From an uncultured Burkholderiales bacterium (GTDB taxonomy: Bacteria > Pseudomonadota > Gammaproteobacteria > Burkholderiales > Burkholderiaceae_E): a stretch of 5,759 nucleotides of DNA. The notes under the pieces are model-generated. The model was not told the origin of the DNA, did no database searches, and saw nothing but the letters and a program-made list of their open reading frames with translations. The DNA lies in NCBI GenBank assembly GCA_903923345.1, contig CAIXXI010000325.1, positions 1 through 5,759 on the forward strand, given 5' to 3'. The position numbers were made by a program, and so were the translations under genes. Below, piece by piece: positions 1 to 5,759 of this stretch (position 1 is its first letter; every line of letters begins with the position of its first letter).

Positions 1-570
1 GACCTGCCGGCCTGGTACTGGACCGGCGACACCGAGATGGCCTGTCTGCGCGATGCCCTGACGCAAACGCTCACGCATGGCTACGCCAATCACATCCAGC
101 GGCTCATGGTCACCGGGCTGTATGCCTTGATGCTGGGCGTGCGGCCGCAACAGGTGCATGCCTGGTATCTGGCCGTGTATGTCGACGCAGTGGAATGGGT
201 GGAATTGCCCAACACCCTCGGCATGAGCCAGTTTGCCGACGGCGGCCTCATGGCCAGCAAACCGTATGTGGCCACCGGCAAGTACATTCAGCGCATGAGC
301 CCGTACTGCAAGGGCTGCCGGTTTGACCCGGCACAGCGCACGGGCGAAACAGCCTGTCCGTTCACCACCCTGTACTGGGATTTTCTGATCCGCCATGAGG
401 CAAGCCTCGCAGCCAACCCGCGAATGGCACTGCAGGTGAAGAACGTGACCCGCCTGACCGATCCCGACAAGCAGGCGGTGCAACAGCGCGCCACGGCCAT
501 TCGACTGGCTGATCGGGGTCCTGCCGGCGCTGAACAGGGTCGCTCTGCGCACGCACGGGTGAACCGGTGA
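1..570 (+). CDS. Cryptochrome/photolyase-related protein, FeS-BCP (PhrB/CryB) type, 3' part
   Basis: This is the C-terminal 189 residues of a deoxyribodipyrimidine photolyase-related flavoprotein; the start lies before the window and the frame is open from base 1. Members of this class carry FAD and a 4Fe-4S cluster, and repair (6-4) photoproducts or act as light sensors. Four cysteines fit the cluster ligands: visible residues 15, 103, 106 and 119. Their spacings of 88, 3 and 13 equal those I recall for Agrobacterium PhrB (Cys350, 438, 441, 454). Other family hallmarks are NHIQRLMV (31-38), the DAVEWVELPNT stretch (62-72), GMSQFADGG (74-82), the KPYV...GKYI..MS segment (87-100) and LYWDFL (124-129). 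The last ~23 residues (167-189) look unlike the family and have poor third-position GC, suggesting a frameshift near base 500 (see findings). bciA follows 67 bases downstream. The family call is firm; repair versus signalling cannot be decided here. Confidence 0.93.
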   Translation, partial: DLPAWYWTGDTEMACLRDALTQTLTHGYANHIQRLMVTGLYALMLGVRPQQVHAWYLAVYVDAVEWVELPNTLGMSQFADGGLMASKPYVATGKYIQRMSPYCKGCRFDPAQRTGETACPFTTLYWDFLIRHEASLAANPRMALQVKNVTRLTDPDKQAVQQRATAIRLADRGPAGAEQGRSAHARVNR

Positions 571-637
571 ATCGGCGTCGACTGTTGCGTCCAGTGTCCT
601 CTTCACGGGATCCGATCACCGCAGGGAATGCACACCC

Positions 638-1657
638 ATGAGCAGTGCTGCCGACACGCGTTCGACCACCTCAAAGCGAGTCTTCATACTGGGCGCGACC
701 GGCACGATCGGGCAAGCAACCGTCAACGCATTACTGCGCCGAGGTCACGACGTGGTGTGCTTTGTTCGGCCGCGTTCCGGAGTGCGCGGTGCGCTGTCGA
801 AGCGTGATCTCGTCGAGCTGTTTCCTGGTGCGACGATCCGCTCGGGCGATGTGCGTGATCCGGTTTCGCTGGCGAATGATGGCTTCATGGGCGAGCGATT
901 CGATGTATTGGTCTCGTGTCTTGCCTCGCGCACCGGCGCGCCCGCGGATGCCTGGGCCATCGACTATCAGGCCAATCTTGATGCGCTCCAGATCGCTCGA
1001 CAGTCAGGCGTGCGGCAGGCCGTGCTGTTGTCTGCGATCTGCGTGCAAAAACCCCTTCTTGGGTTTCAACATGCCAAGCTGGCCGCGGAAAAGGCCTACC
1101 GCGAATCCGGGCTGATCTGGTCGATCGTCAGACCAACAGCGTTCTTCAAATCGCTTTCAGGGCAGATTGAACGTGTCAGACAGGGCAAGCCCTACCTGGT
1201 CTTCGGTGATGGACAGCTCACTGCGTGCAAGCCCATCAGTGATCAGGACCTGGGGGCATACCTCGCGGATTGCCTTGATGACGTGAGCCTTCATGATCGG
1301 GTTCTGCCGATTGGCGGGCCTGGGCCAGCCATCACACCCCGCGCGCAGGCTGAGCATTTGTTCGACTGCCTGGGTCGCCCGGTGAAAGTGCGTCAGGTTC
1401 CGGTGGGCCTGCTGGATCTGATCGTCAAAGGACTGAGCCTCGCAGGCCGAGTGTCACCGGCGGCTGCTCGCAAGGCTGAACTGGCCCGGATCGGTCGCTA
1501 TTACGCGACCGAGTCGATGCTGGTGATCAATCCCGATACCGGGCGTTATGACCCTGACAGCACACCCTCCAGCGGCTCGCAGACCTACCTCGACTATCAA
1601 GCCCGACTTGCGAAGGGTGAACAGGCTCCGGACCTCGGCGACCATTCCGTGTTCTGA
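638..1657 (+). CDS. bciA: 3,8-divinyl (proto)chlorophyllide a 8-vinyl reductase, BciA type
   Basis: The enzyme reduces the C8 vinyl group of divinyl (proto)chlorophyllide to ethyl, normally with NADPH, in bacteriochlorophyll synthesis. The 339-residue protein is an atypical short-chain dehydrogenase (NmrA/DVR-like). It has a Rossmann nucleotide-binding motif GATGTIG at 19-25 and DV at 71-72. Blocks recognisable from plant DVR and bacterial BciA include VSCLASR (92-98), LLSAICVQKPLL (130-141), the AKL segment (146-148), RPTAFFKSL (165-173), FGDG (189-192), CKPIS.QDL (197-205), LPIGGPG (223-229) and IGRYYATESML (285-295). Length is as expected for a protein without a transit peptide. The ATG at 638 follows a modest Shine-Dalgarno AGGGA (623-627) at 10 bases. 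The alternative family, BciB, is an unrelated ferredoxin-dependent enzyme. Neighbouring genes are not pigment genes, so it may sit outside or at the edge of the photosynthesis gene cluster. NADPH use is inferred from the family. Confidence 0.95.
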   Translation: MSSAADTRSTTSKRVFILGATGTIGQATVNALLRRGHDVVCFVRPRSGVRGALSKRDLVELFPGATIRSGDVRDPVSLANDGFMGERFDVLVSCLASRTGAPADAWAIDYQANLDALQIARQSGVRQAVLLSAICVQKPLLGFQHAKLAAEKAYRESGLIWSIVRPTAFFKSLSGQIERVRQGKPYLVFGDGQLTACKPISDQDLGAYLADCLDDVSLHDRVLPIGGPGPAITPRAQAEHLFDCLGRPVKVRQVPVGLLDLIVKGLSLAGRVSPAAARKAELARIGRYYATESMLVINPDTGRYDPDSTPSSGSQTYLDYQARLAKGEQAPDLGDHSVF

Positions 1658-1724
1658 GTCAGTGCGGCCGACTTCACTCGCGGCATGCCGTATTGGATGA
1701 AAATCGCTCAGTCGATCATCAGCC

Positions 1725-1735
1725 AGAGGGGAGGG
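1725..1735 (+). promoter_or_regulatory. Strong ribosome binding site for the GNAT gene
   Basis: AGAGGGGAGGG ends 7 bases before the ATG at 1743. It is much more purine-rich than the site of the upstream bciA and fixes the start of the acetyltransferase. Confidence 0.7.
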
Positions 1736-1742
1736 CGACAAC

Positions 1743-2600
1743 ATGAATCAATCAGACATCACACTCGATCAGATGACCCGCCACGAGGTTTCCACGCTGG
1801 AGCAGTGGGCCTGCTCCGAGGGTTGGAATCCGGGGCGTGCCGACATCGGAATCGCCTGGCAGTGTGATCCGCAGGCCTTCATCGCCATGCGACGCGAGGG
1901 CGAACTCATTGCCGGCGGGACGGTCATGTCTTACGGCGGGCAATTCGGATTCATGGGTCTGTTCATCGTCCGCGCTGATCTGCGTGGCGAAGGGCTGGGC
2001 GCCCGCCTGTGGCATCACCGTCGAGATCGGCTGCTGGCTCGCCTGCGGCCCGGCGCGACCATCGGCATGGACGGTGTCTTCAACATGGTGCCCTTCTACA
2101 CCCGTGGCGGGTTTCAACTCGCCTGGCGAGATTTGCGATTCGAAGGCGTGGCCCAGGGTCAGCCTGATGCAGGTGTGGTCGATCTTGCATCGTTGAGCGC
2201 ATCTGAAATCGAGCGATTCGATCGTCGCTTTTTCCCTGCCGCCCGCCCGCACCTGTTGCAGGCCTGGATCACGCAGCCCGGCTCGCATGCACTCGGTATC
2301 GTTGAGTCAGGCCAACTCGTTGCTTACGGTGTGGTCCGGCCGGCTCAGTCCGGTTTCAAGATTGGCCCCGCCTTTGCGCTGCGTTCCGACCTGGCCGAAC
2401 GGCTGATTGGGTCATTGATGGCGCGCATCGAGGGTCAGCCCGTTCAACTCGATGTGCCGGAGCCTAATGAAGCCGGACTGGCGCTGGCTGCCCGCTTTGG
2501 TTTGAAGGAGAGCTTCGGATGCGCCCGGATGTACCACGGTCCGGTCCCCGAGTTGGAGGTCAGTGGACTCTTTGGCGTGACCTCGTTCGAGTTCGGCTGA
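1743..2600 (+). CDS. GNAT-family N-acetyltransferase with second GNAT-like C-terminal domain (YitH/Acetyltransf_18 type)
   Basis: A 285-residue acyl-CoA-dependent acyltransferase, probably cytosolic (no signal peptide or membrane segment). The N-terminal GNAT domain (about 5-135) has the acetyl-CoA pyrophosphate-binding motif A, RGEGLG at 81-86, after the beta-4 strand FMGLFIVRADL (70-80). It also has FYTRGGF at 118-124, the usual 'FYxxxGF' signature. The C-terminal part (about 145-285) resembles Acetyltransf_18: G-F-K-I-GPAFA (204-212), LDVPEPN (236-242), a GCARM segment (259-263) and the ending FGVTSFEFG (277-285). Two-domain proteins of this kind are mostly uncharacterised and the acceptor substrate cannot be predicted. 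The ATG is set by a strong Shine-Dalgarno sequence at 1725-1735. It lies 85 bases after bciA on the same strand, so co-transcription is possible but not shown. Confidence 0.85.
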   Translation: MNQSDITLDQMTRHEVSTLEQWACSEGWNPGRADIGIAWQCDPQAFIAMRREGELIAGGTVMSYGGQFGFMGLFIVRADLRGEGLGARLWHHRRDRLLARLRPGATIGMDGVFNMVPFYTRGGFQLAWRDLRFEGVAQGQPDAGVVDLASLSASEIERFDRRFFPAARPHLLQAWITQPGSHALGIVESGQLVAYGVVRPAQSGFKIGPAFALRSDLAERLIGSLMARIEGQPVQLDVPEPNEAGLALAARFGLKESFGCARMYHGPVPELEVSGLFGVTSFEFG

Positions 2601-2700
2601 GGGGACCGCTTCGCCTGCCTTGGTGTTTGTTCACGGTCTGGGTAAGATTCCGTCACAAATCTGACTTATAACGAGGGCCAAGGCCCATCAGGAGCATCCA
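2601..2700 (+). promoter_or_regulatory. Intergenic leader of the CYTH gene: possible -10 element and ribosome binding site
   Basis: This 100-base gap holds an A+T-richer patch with TATAAC at 2667-2672, a plausible -10 box about 30 bases before the start codon. No good -35 box lies 16-18 bases upstream, so a sigma-70 promoter is only tentative. A good Shine-Dalgarno CAGGAG (2689-2694) lies 6 bases before the ATG at 2701. A short inverted repeat, GGGCC-AA-GGCCC (2675-2686), sits just before it. No terminator hairpin with a T-run is visible after the acetyltransferase. Confidence 0.3.
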
Positions 2701-3492
2701 ATGGAACGTGGAACCGCGACGCGAGGTCAAGTCGCAGCAGTCATGGCAGGCGCTGAAGCCATCGAAATCAAGGCGACTATTCCTGAGCATCAAGTTGAAC
2801 TGGCAGTGAGTCGATTCGCACGCTCACGTGCTGACGAAGAAGAGCGAATCATCTATTTTTTCGACACGCCCAAGCTGGACCTGCTTGCAGCCGGAATCAT
2901 TGCAAGGGCTCGGCGCAGGCCCGGCGGTGAGCACGACAGCACCGTGAAATTCAGGCCAGTCAACCCTGAGACCATTGGCGACGAATGGCGAAAGTATCGC
3001 GGTTTCAAGGTTGAAGCCGATGCGAGTGAAAAGGCGGTTGTGAAGTCGGCTTCGCTTTCGATGCCAGTGGCCAAGGGCTTGATCAAGGAGGTGGTTGCGG
3101 GAGAGTCGCCGATTGCCTCGCTCTTTACGCCTGAGCAACGCAAATTTCTGCTCGCCATGGCGACCCGCGAAATCGACTACTCAAGTGTGAGTGTCCTGGG
3201 GCCTCTTGCTACGCGTCGCTGGCGATTCACTGACCCGGGCTGTCCGTGGCCGATCACCGGCGAGCTCTGGACGCGTGAAGATGGCGAGCGCCTGCTCGAG
3301 GTTTCGATCAAGGCACCGATCGCTCAGGCCGCTGCAGCGGTCGCCGGATTCATGGCATTTCTGGCCGAAGTGGGCGCAGAGCGCGATACCAAGGAGCAGA
3401 CCAAGACGCGGTGGGCGCTCGATTACTACGTGGCAAAACTCGCGCCGCCTGCGGTTAAGCGACCGGCCTCCAGACGCAAGGCAGCGACCTGA
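2701..3492 (+). CDS. CYTH-like (triphosphate tunnel metalloenzyme fold) protein
   Basis: A 263-residue soluble protein with the charged-residue pattern of the CYTH superfamily. This fold is an eight-stranded tunnel that binds metal and triphosphate compounds; members include adenylate cyclase CyaB, thiamine triphosphatase and inorganic triphosphatases. Visible elements are a first-strand EIK (22-24), YFFDTP (52-57), RAR (69-71), KFRP (83-86), FKVEAD (102-107), the W-R-F segment (174-176), the LLEVSIKAP strand (198-206) and a KTRW..DYY end (235-243). The classical ExExK motif reads A20-x-E22-x-K24, so its first acid is missing, although Glu19 lies next to it. There is no CHAD domain. The last ~15 residues are basic, proline- and alanine-rich and probably disordered. 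The ATG at 2701 has a good ribosome binding site; Met15 is the next in-frame alternative. The substrate is unknown and database names such as 'adenylate cyclase' would be unsafe. Confidence 0.8.
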   Translation: MERGTATRGQVAAVMAGAEAIEIKATIPEHQVELAVSRFARSRADEEERIIYFFDTPKLDLLAAGIIARARRRPGGEHDSTVKFRPVNPETIGDEWRKYRGFKVEADASEKAVVKSASLSMPVAKGLIKEVVAGESPIASLFTPEQRKFLLAMATREIDYSSVSVLGPLATRRWRFTDPGCPWPITGELWTREDGERLLEVSIKAPIAQAAAAVAGFMAFLAEVGAERDTKEQTKTRWALDYYVAKLAPPAVKRPASRRKAAT

Positions 3493-3510
3493 CAGGGCGC
3501 TGGCCTGGGT

Positions 3511-3924
3511 TCACTGATCAGCTGGCTTGAAAAACGGCATCATCCGGCCTTCTTCAGCAGGCTGAAACTGCACCTGGACTGGCATGCCGATGGCAACAGA
3601 GTCAGGTGCTGCGTCAACGATGCGCGTCATGAGCGTCGGCCCTTCTGCGAGGGTGACATAGGCCAGTGTGTAAGGCGGTTGGGCGCGTCGGGCTGTGCTG
3701 AATGCATACACGGTGCCGCGACCACTTGCAGCGATCCAGCGCAGCTTGATGCTGCTGCACAGCGGGCACACGGCTCGCGGATACCAATGCGCCCGGCCGC
3801 AATCGTCACAGCTTTTGAGCAGTAACTCCCCGCGTTCGGCAGCCGCCCAGAATTCACGGGTCTCGGGAAACGCAGCGGCGAAGGGGTCTTGTTCGAAGGC
3901 GGGTGCTTGAGTCGGTTCAGTCAT
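3511..3924 (-). CDS. DUF35 zinc-ribbon/OB-fold protein, thiolase partner
   Basis: A 137-residue protein with an N-terminal helical segment (about 15-32), a rubredoxin-like zinc ribbon with Cys39, Cys42, Cys53 and Cys56 (CxxC-N10-CxxC), and a C-terminal OB-fold (about 62-135). The strand GRGTVYAFSTARR (68-80) and the turn region IGMPVQVQF (112-120) fit the family. DUF35 proteins bind thiolase-fold lipid-transfer proteins, for example ChsH2 with Ltp2 in actinobacterial steroid side-chain degradation; other members assist HMG-CoA synthesis in archaea. Its start lies 3 bases after the stop of the thiolase-like gene, so the two are almost certainly translated together and form a complex. It is the last gene of the minus-strand cluster; its stop is 18 bases from the stop of the converging CYTH gene. 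The substrate is not predictable. Confidence 0.9.
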   Translation of the reverse strand: MTEPTQAPAFEQDPFAAAFPETREFWAAAERGELLLKSCDDCGRAHWYPRAVCPLCSSIKLRWIAASGRGTVYAFSTARRAQPPYTLAYVTLAEGPTLMTRIVDAAPDSVAIGMPVQVQFQPAEEGRMMPFFKPADQ

Positions 3925-3927
3925 CGA

Positions 3928-5097
3928 TTACTCCCTCTCGAGGATGACGGTGGCATGGGCGTGTCCTGAGCCAAGCACAAGGCCCGGTCCGGCCGCCAGC
4001 GCAAGTCGGCAATCCTTCACCTGCACCGCGGGATGCGCTTCGCCGCGCAACTGCCGCACGGCTTCGATGGCCTTGGTGATGCCGCCTCGATTCATCGGAT
4101 GGTTGTTGCACAGACCACCCCCATCGGTGTTCCACGGCAACTTGCCCACACCCGAGATCAGATTGCCATCGGCCACGAAGCGTCCGCCTTCGCCTTTGGC
4201 GCAAAAGCCCAGGTCTTCGAGTTGTGCAATCACCATGATCGTGAAGTTGTCGTAGACCGATGCATAGTCGATGTCGGCGGGTGTGATGCCGGCCTCGGCA
4301 AACGCAGCAGCACCGGAGCGTTGAGCGCCGGTGCGGGTCAGATCGAGGTAGCCGCCGCCCGTGGTCTGGAGAGTCTGGCCTGAGCCGATCAGCTTCACGA
4401 CCGGGCGCTTCAGACTTCGGGCAATTTCCGGACGGGTCAGGACGAGTGCGCCACCGCCATCCGTGATGACGCAGCAATCCAGCCGGCGAAGCGGCTCGGA
4501 AATGACCGGCGAATTCATCACGTCTTCGACAGTGACCGGTGTACGCAGCAAGGCATTCGGGTTGTGCTGGGCATGCTGGGAGGCCGCCACTTTCACCCAG
4601 GCCAATTGCTCGAGCGTGGTGCCGTACTCATGCATGTGCCGCTGCATCATCATTGCGTAGATGCCGCCGATGGTCCATTGGTAGCTCGATTCCCAGGCGG
4701 CTTCAGGGCGCTCGAACGGAGGCGCCCGAAACGCCGTGCCGGTGGCCTGTCCGCTCGATCGCGGCTTGCCCGCCAACGTGATCAGTGCAACCGAGCAATG
4801 CCCGGCTGCAATCGCAGCCGCCGCATGTTCAATATGGGCCAGATAGGAACAGCCACCCGATTCGGTGCCGTCGTACCAGCTCAACTTCAGATTGAGGTAA
4901 TCGGCCATGTACAGCGGGCTGCCCCCGGGTGCATCGCCTGCGCAAAAATAGCCGTCCACATCCGACAGGCTCAGCCCGGCGTCGTTGAGCGCCCCGATCG
5001 CAGATTCGGCATGAAGCTGTGCAACGGATTTGTCTGGTGCGAGGCGGGTGGGATGTTCGTAGGCGCCTGCGATGCAGGCACGGGCCTTGAGGCTCAT
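3928..5097 (-). CDS. Thiolase-family lipid-transfer-like protein (SCP2-thiolase/Ltp-like, non-canonical active site)
   Basis: A 389-residue thiolase-fold protein. The N-terminal half has GGCSYLAH (81-88), where Cys83 sits at the position of the thiolase nucleophile, followed by a helix with repeated Ala (92-98). The C-terminal half has VYDNFTI (281-287), the LEDLGFCAKGEGG stretch (293-305), NTDGGGL (323-329) and NNHPMNRGG (331-339), in which His333 matches the catalytic histidine of GHPxG. The second catalytic cysteine of true thiolases (CxGGG) is absent; that place reads LVLGSGHA (373-380). This pattern fits the Ltp branch, some of which are acyl-CoA retro-aldolases acting with a DUF35 partner rather than thiolases. 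Such a partner is encoded immediately downstream. The start ATG is preceded by a weak GAAGAG-like site. It lies 45 bases after the amidase-like gene. Fold and family are clear; reaction and substrate are inferred. Confidence 0.88.
   Translation of the reverse strand: MSLKARACIAGAYEHPTRLAPDKSVAQLHAESAIGALNDAGLSLSDVDGYFCAGDAPGGSPLYMADYLNLKLSWYDGTESGGCSYLAHIEHAAAAIAAGHCSVALITLAGKPRSSGQATGTAFRAPPFERPEAAWESSYQWTIGGIYAMMMQRHMHEYGTTLEQLAWVKVAASQHAQHNPNALLRTPVTVEDVMNSPVISEPLRRLDCCVITDGGGALVLTRPEIARSLKRPVVKLIGSGQTLQTTGGGYLDLTRTGAQRSGAAAFAEAGITPADIDYASVYDNFTIMVIAQLEDLGFCAKGEGGRFVADGNLISGVGKLPWNTDGGGLCNNHPMNRGGITKAIEAVRQLRGEAHPAVQVKDCRLALAAGPGLVLGSGHAHATVILERE
3931..3938 (-). promoter_or_regulatory. Ribosome binding site for the DUF35 gene inside the thiolase 3' end
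   Basis: Read on the minus strand, AGAGGGAG lies in the last sense codons of the thiolase-like gene, 6 bases before the DUF35 ATG. The stop and start codons are 3 bases apart, an arrangement typical of translational coupling and balanced production of two subunits. Confidence 0.7.
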
Positions 5098-5142
5098 GTT
5101 CGGGTCTCTTCTGACAAAGGGTGATGGGCTTAGGGGTGTCGG

Positions 5143-5759
5143 TCAGCGGGAAAAGCGGTTGAGCACATTGCGCAAAATGCGCGAGATGTCGTTATCAAAT
5201 CCATTGACCGGCAGCGATCCGCAAAAGGTGATCGAGCCGACCGAAAACACTTCGCCACCGCCCGGGCAATCGAACCAGGTCATGTCGGCCCGGATGAGCT
5301 CCTTGTGTGATTGCCCTGGAATGGTCGTGATGTGGGTGAGTTGCTCCTCGGGAACCAGCATCCAGGGTGCCTCGGGCGGATGGTCTTCGGAACTGGCGAT
5401 CACCACCGCATTGGCCGGAGAACCCAGCCGCTGATCGACCCGGTCGAGTTCGAAGCCCGCCGCACCATGTCCTGAAAATCCCTCGCCACCCACCGTTTCA
5501 GCGCTCACGCCTTCAAGGATCCAGCTCACCCTTGGGTCGGTTCGAGCCGATGGCTTGATGCGGTAATGCGAGCCAACAAAGTTCCCCTGGGCGGTAAAGC
5601 CCACGCCGACCAGTGCCTGAGGCGGGCGGGCGTTGCGACGCCACAGGCCACCGTATTGACCGTCAAACTGATGGTAGTACTCGCCGGGTTCAGCCGCCCA
5701 GGCCCTGATTCCGCCTTCGGCGCGACGCACTTCGACCAGACCGTCACGCACCGGATCGA
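5143..5759 (-). CDS. N,N-dimethylformamidase large-subunit-like protein, C-terminal part
   Basis: The last ~205 codons of a larger protein whose frame stays open to the window edge; the GTG at 5751 is internal, not a start. The sequence matches the C-terminal region of N,N-dimethylformamidase large (beta) subunits as I know them: the EGGIRAW and PGEYYH segments, GGLWRR, PPQALVGVGFTAQG, WILEGV, GHGAAGFELDR, the ASSEDH segment, a LVPEE segment, RADM.WF, GGEVFS.GSI.FCGSL and a final DNDISRIL.NVLNRF. Characterised enzymes hydrolyse dimethylformamide to dimethylamine and formate using a mononuclear iron, with a large subunit of roughly 760 residues and a small subunit. The iron ligands I recall (Tyr, His, Glu) map at or before the truncated edge, so activity cannot be judged. 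Most family members are uncharacterised, and linkage to acyl-CoA genes here suggests another amide or related substrate. Confidence 0.87.
   Translation of the reverse strand, partial: DPVRDGLVEVRRAEGGIRAWAAEPGEYYHQFDGQYGGLWRRNARPPQALVGVGFTAQGNFVGSHYRIKPSARTDPRVSWILEGVSAETVGGEGFSGHGAAGFELDRVDQRLGSPANAVVIASSEDHPPEAPWMLVPEEQLTHITTIPGQSHKELIRADMTWFDCPGGGEVFSVGSITFCGSLPVNGFDNDISRILRNVLNRFSR

Noticed and set aside
571..637. A TGT-N12-ACA type (PpsR/CrtJ) operator before bciA, as expected for some pigment genes
   Set aside because: The TGT triplets at 583 and 595 have no ACA at the required spacing, so no site is supported.
645..1115. Open frame of 156 codons on the plus strand within bciA
   Set aside because: It is out of frame with the strongly recognisable BciA protein, and its Arg-, Ser- and Cys-rich product looks like frameshifted coding sequence.
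1752..2288. Open frame of 178 codons on the minus strand inside the acetyltransferase gene
   Set aside because: It lies fully opposite a recognisable GNAT coding sequence and its product has no recognisable motifs. It is a shadow of G+C-rich codon use.
3493..3530. Bidirectional terminator between the converging CYTH and DUF35 genes
   Set aside because: Only the short palindrome CTGATCAG (3514-3521) is present, with no stable G+C-rich stem followed by a T-run on either strand.
3917..4477. Open frame of 186 codons on the minus strand overlapping the thiolase-like gene
   Set aside because: The product is Arg- and His-rich with no domain, and lies in another frame of the clearly coding thiolase gene.
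4564..5124. Open frame of 186 codons on the plus strand opposite the thiolase-like gene start
   Set aside because: No recognisable protein features. The opposite strand codes convincingly for the thiolase N-terminal half.
5111..5146. Inverted repeat CTGAC...GTCAG between the DMFase-like and thiolase-like genes
   Set aside because: Five-base arms with a 26-base loop are expected by chance and overlap the stop codon of the DMFase-like gene.

Overview
The window (about 60% G+C by eye) comes from a bacterium that very probably makes bacteriochlorophyll. It carries an essentially diagnostic gene for the 8-vinyl reductase of (bacterio)chlorophyll synthesis (bciA). Just upstream is the 3' end of an iron-sulfur photolyase/cryptochrome of the PhrB/CryB type. 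Together with the catabolic genes to the right, this fits a proteobacterial phototroph, for example an aerobic anoxygenic phototroph. I cannot place it more exactly from sequence alone.

Layout. The left half (1-3492) reads on the + strand: the photolyase-related protein (5' end outside the window), bciA, a two-domain GNAT acetyltransferase, and a CYTH-type triphosphate tunnel protein. The intergenic gaps are 67, 85 and 100 bases, so these need not form one operon. The right half (3511-5759) reads on the - strand and looks like a tight operon. Its order of transcription is the C-terminal part of an N,N-dimethylformamidase-large-subunit-like protein (5' end outside the window), a thiolase-fold lipid-transfer-like protein, and a DUF35 zinc-ribbon/OB-fold partner. 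The two halves converge at 3493-3510 with only 18 bases between stop codons and no convincing terminator hairpin.

How the genes work together. The photolyase and bciA are both tied to life in light: DNA photorepair or light sensing, and pigment synthesis. The GNAT and CYTH proteins have no evident link to either. On the - strand, the thiolase/DUF35 pair is of the kind that forms hetero-complexes acting on acyl-CoA substrates, as in the retro-aldol step of steroid side-chain degradation. Coupling it to an amidase-like iron enzyme suggests an uncharacterised catabolic pathway whose substrate cannot be named from this window.

The points most worth following are the amidase-like/thiolase/DUF35 module, the thiolase's missing C-terminal cysteine, and an apparent reading-frame switch near the 3' end of the photolyase gene. 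I saw no RNA genes, mobile elements, CRISPR arrays or long repeats. No gene-free stretch exceeds 300 bases.
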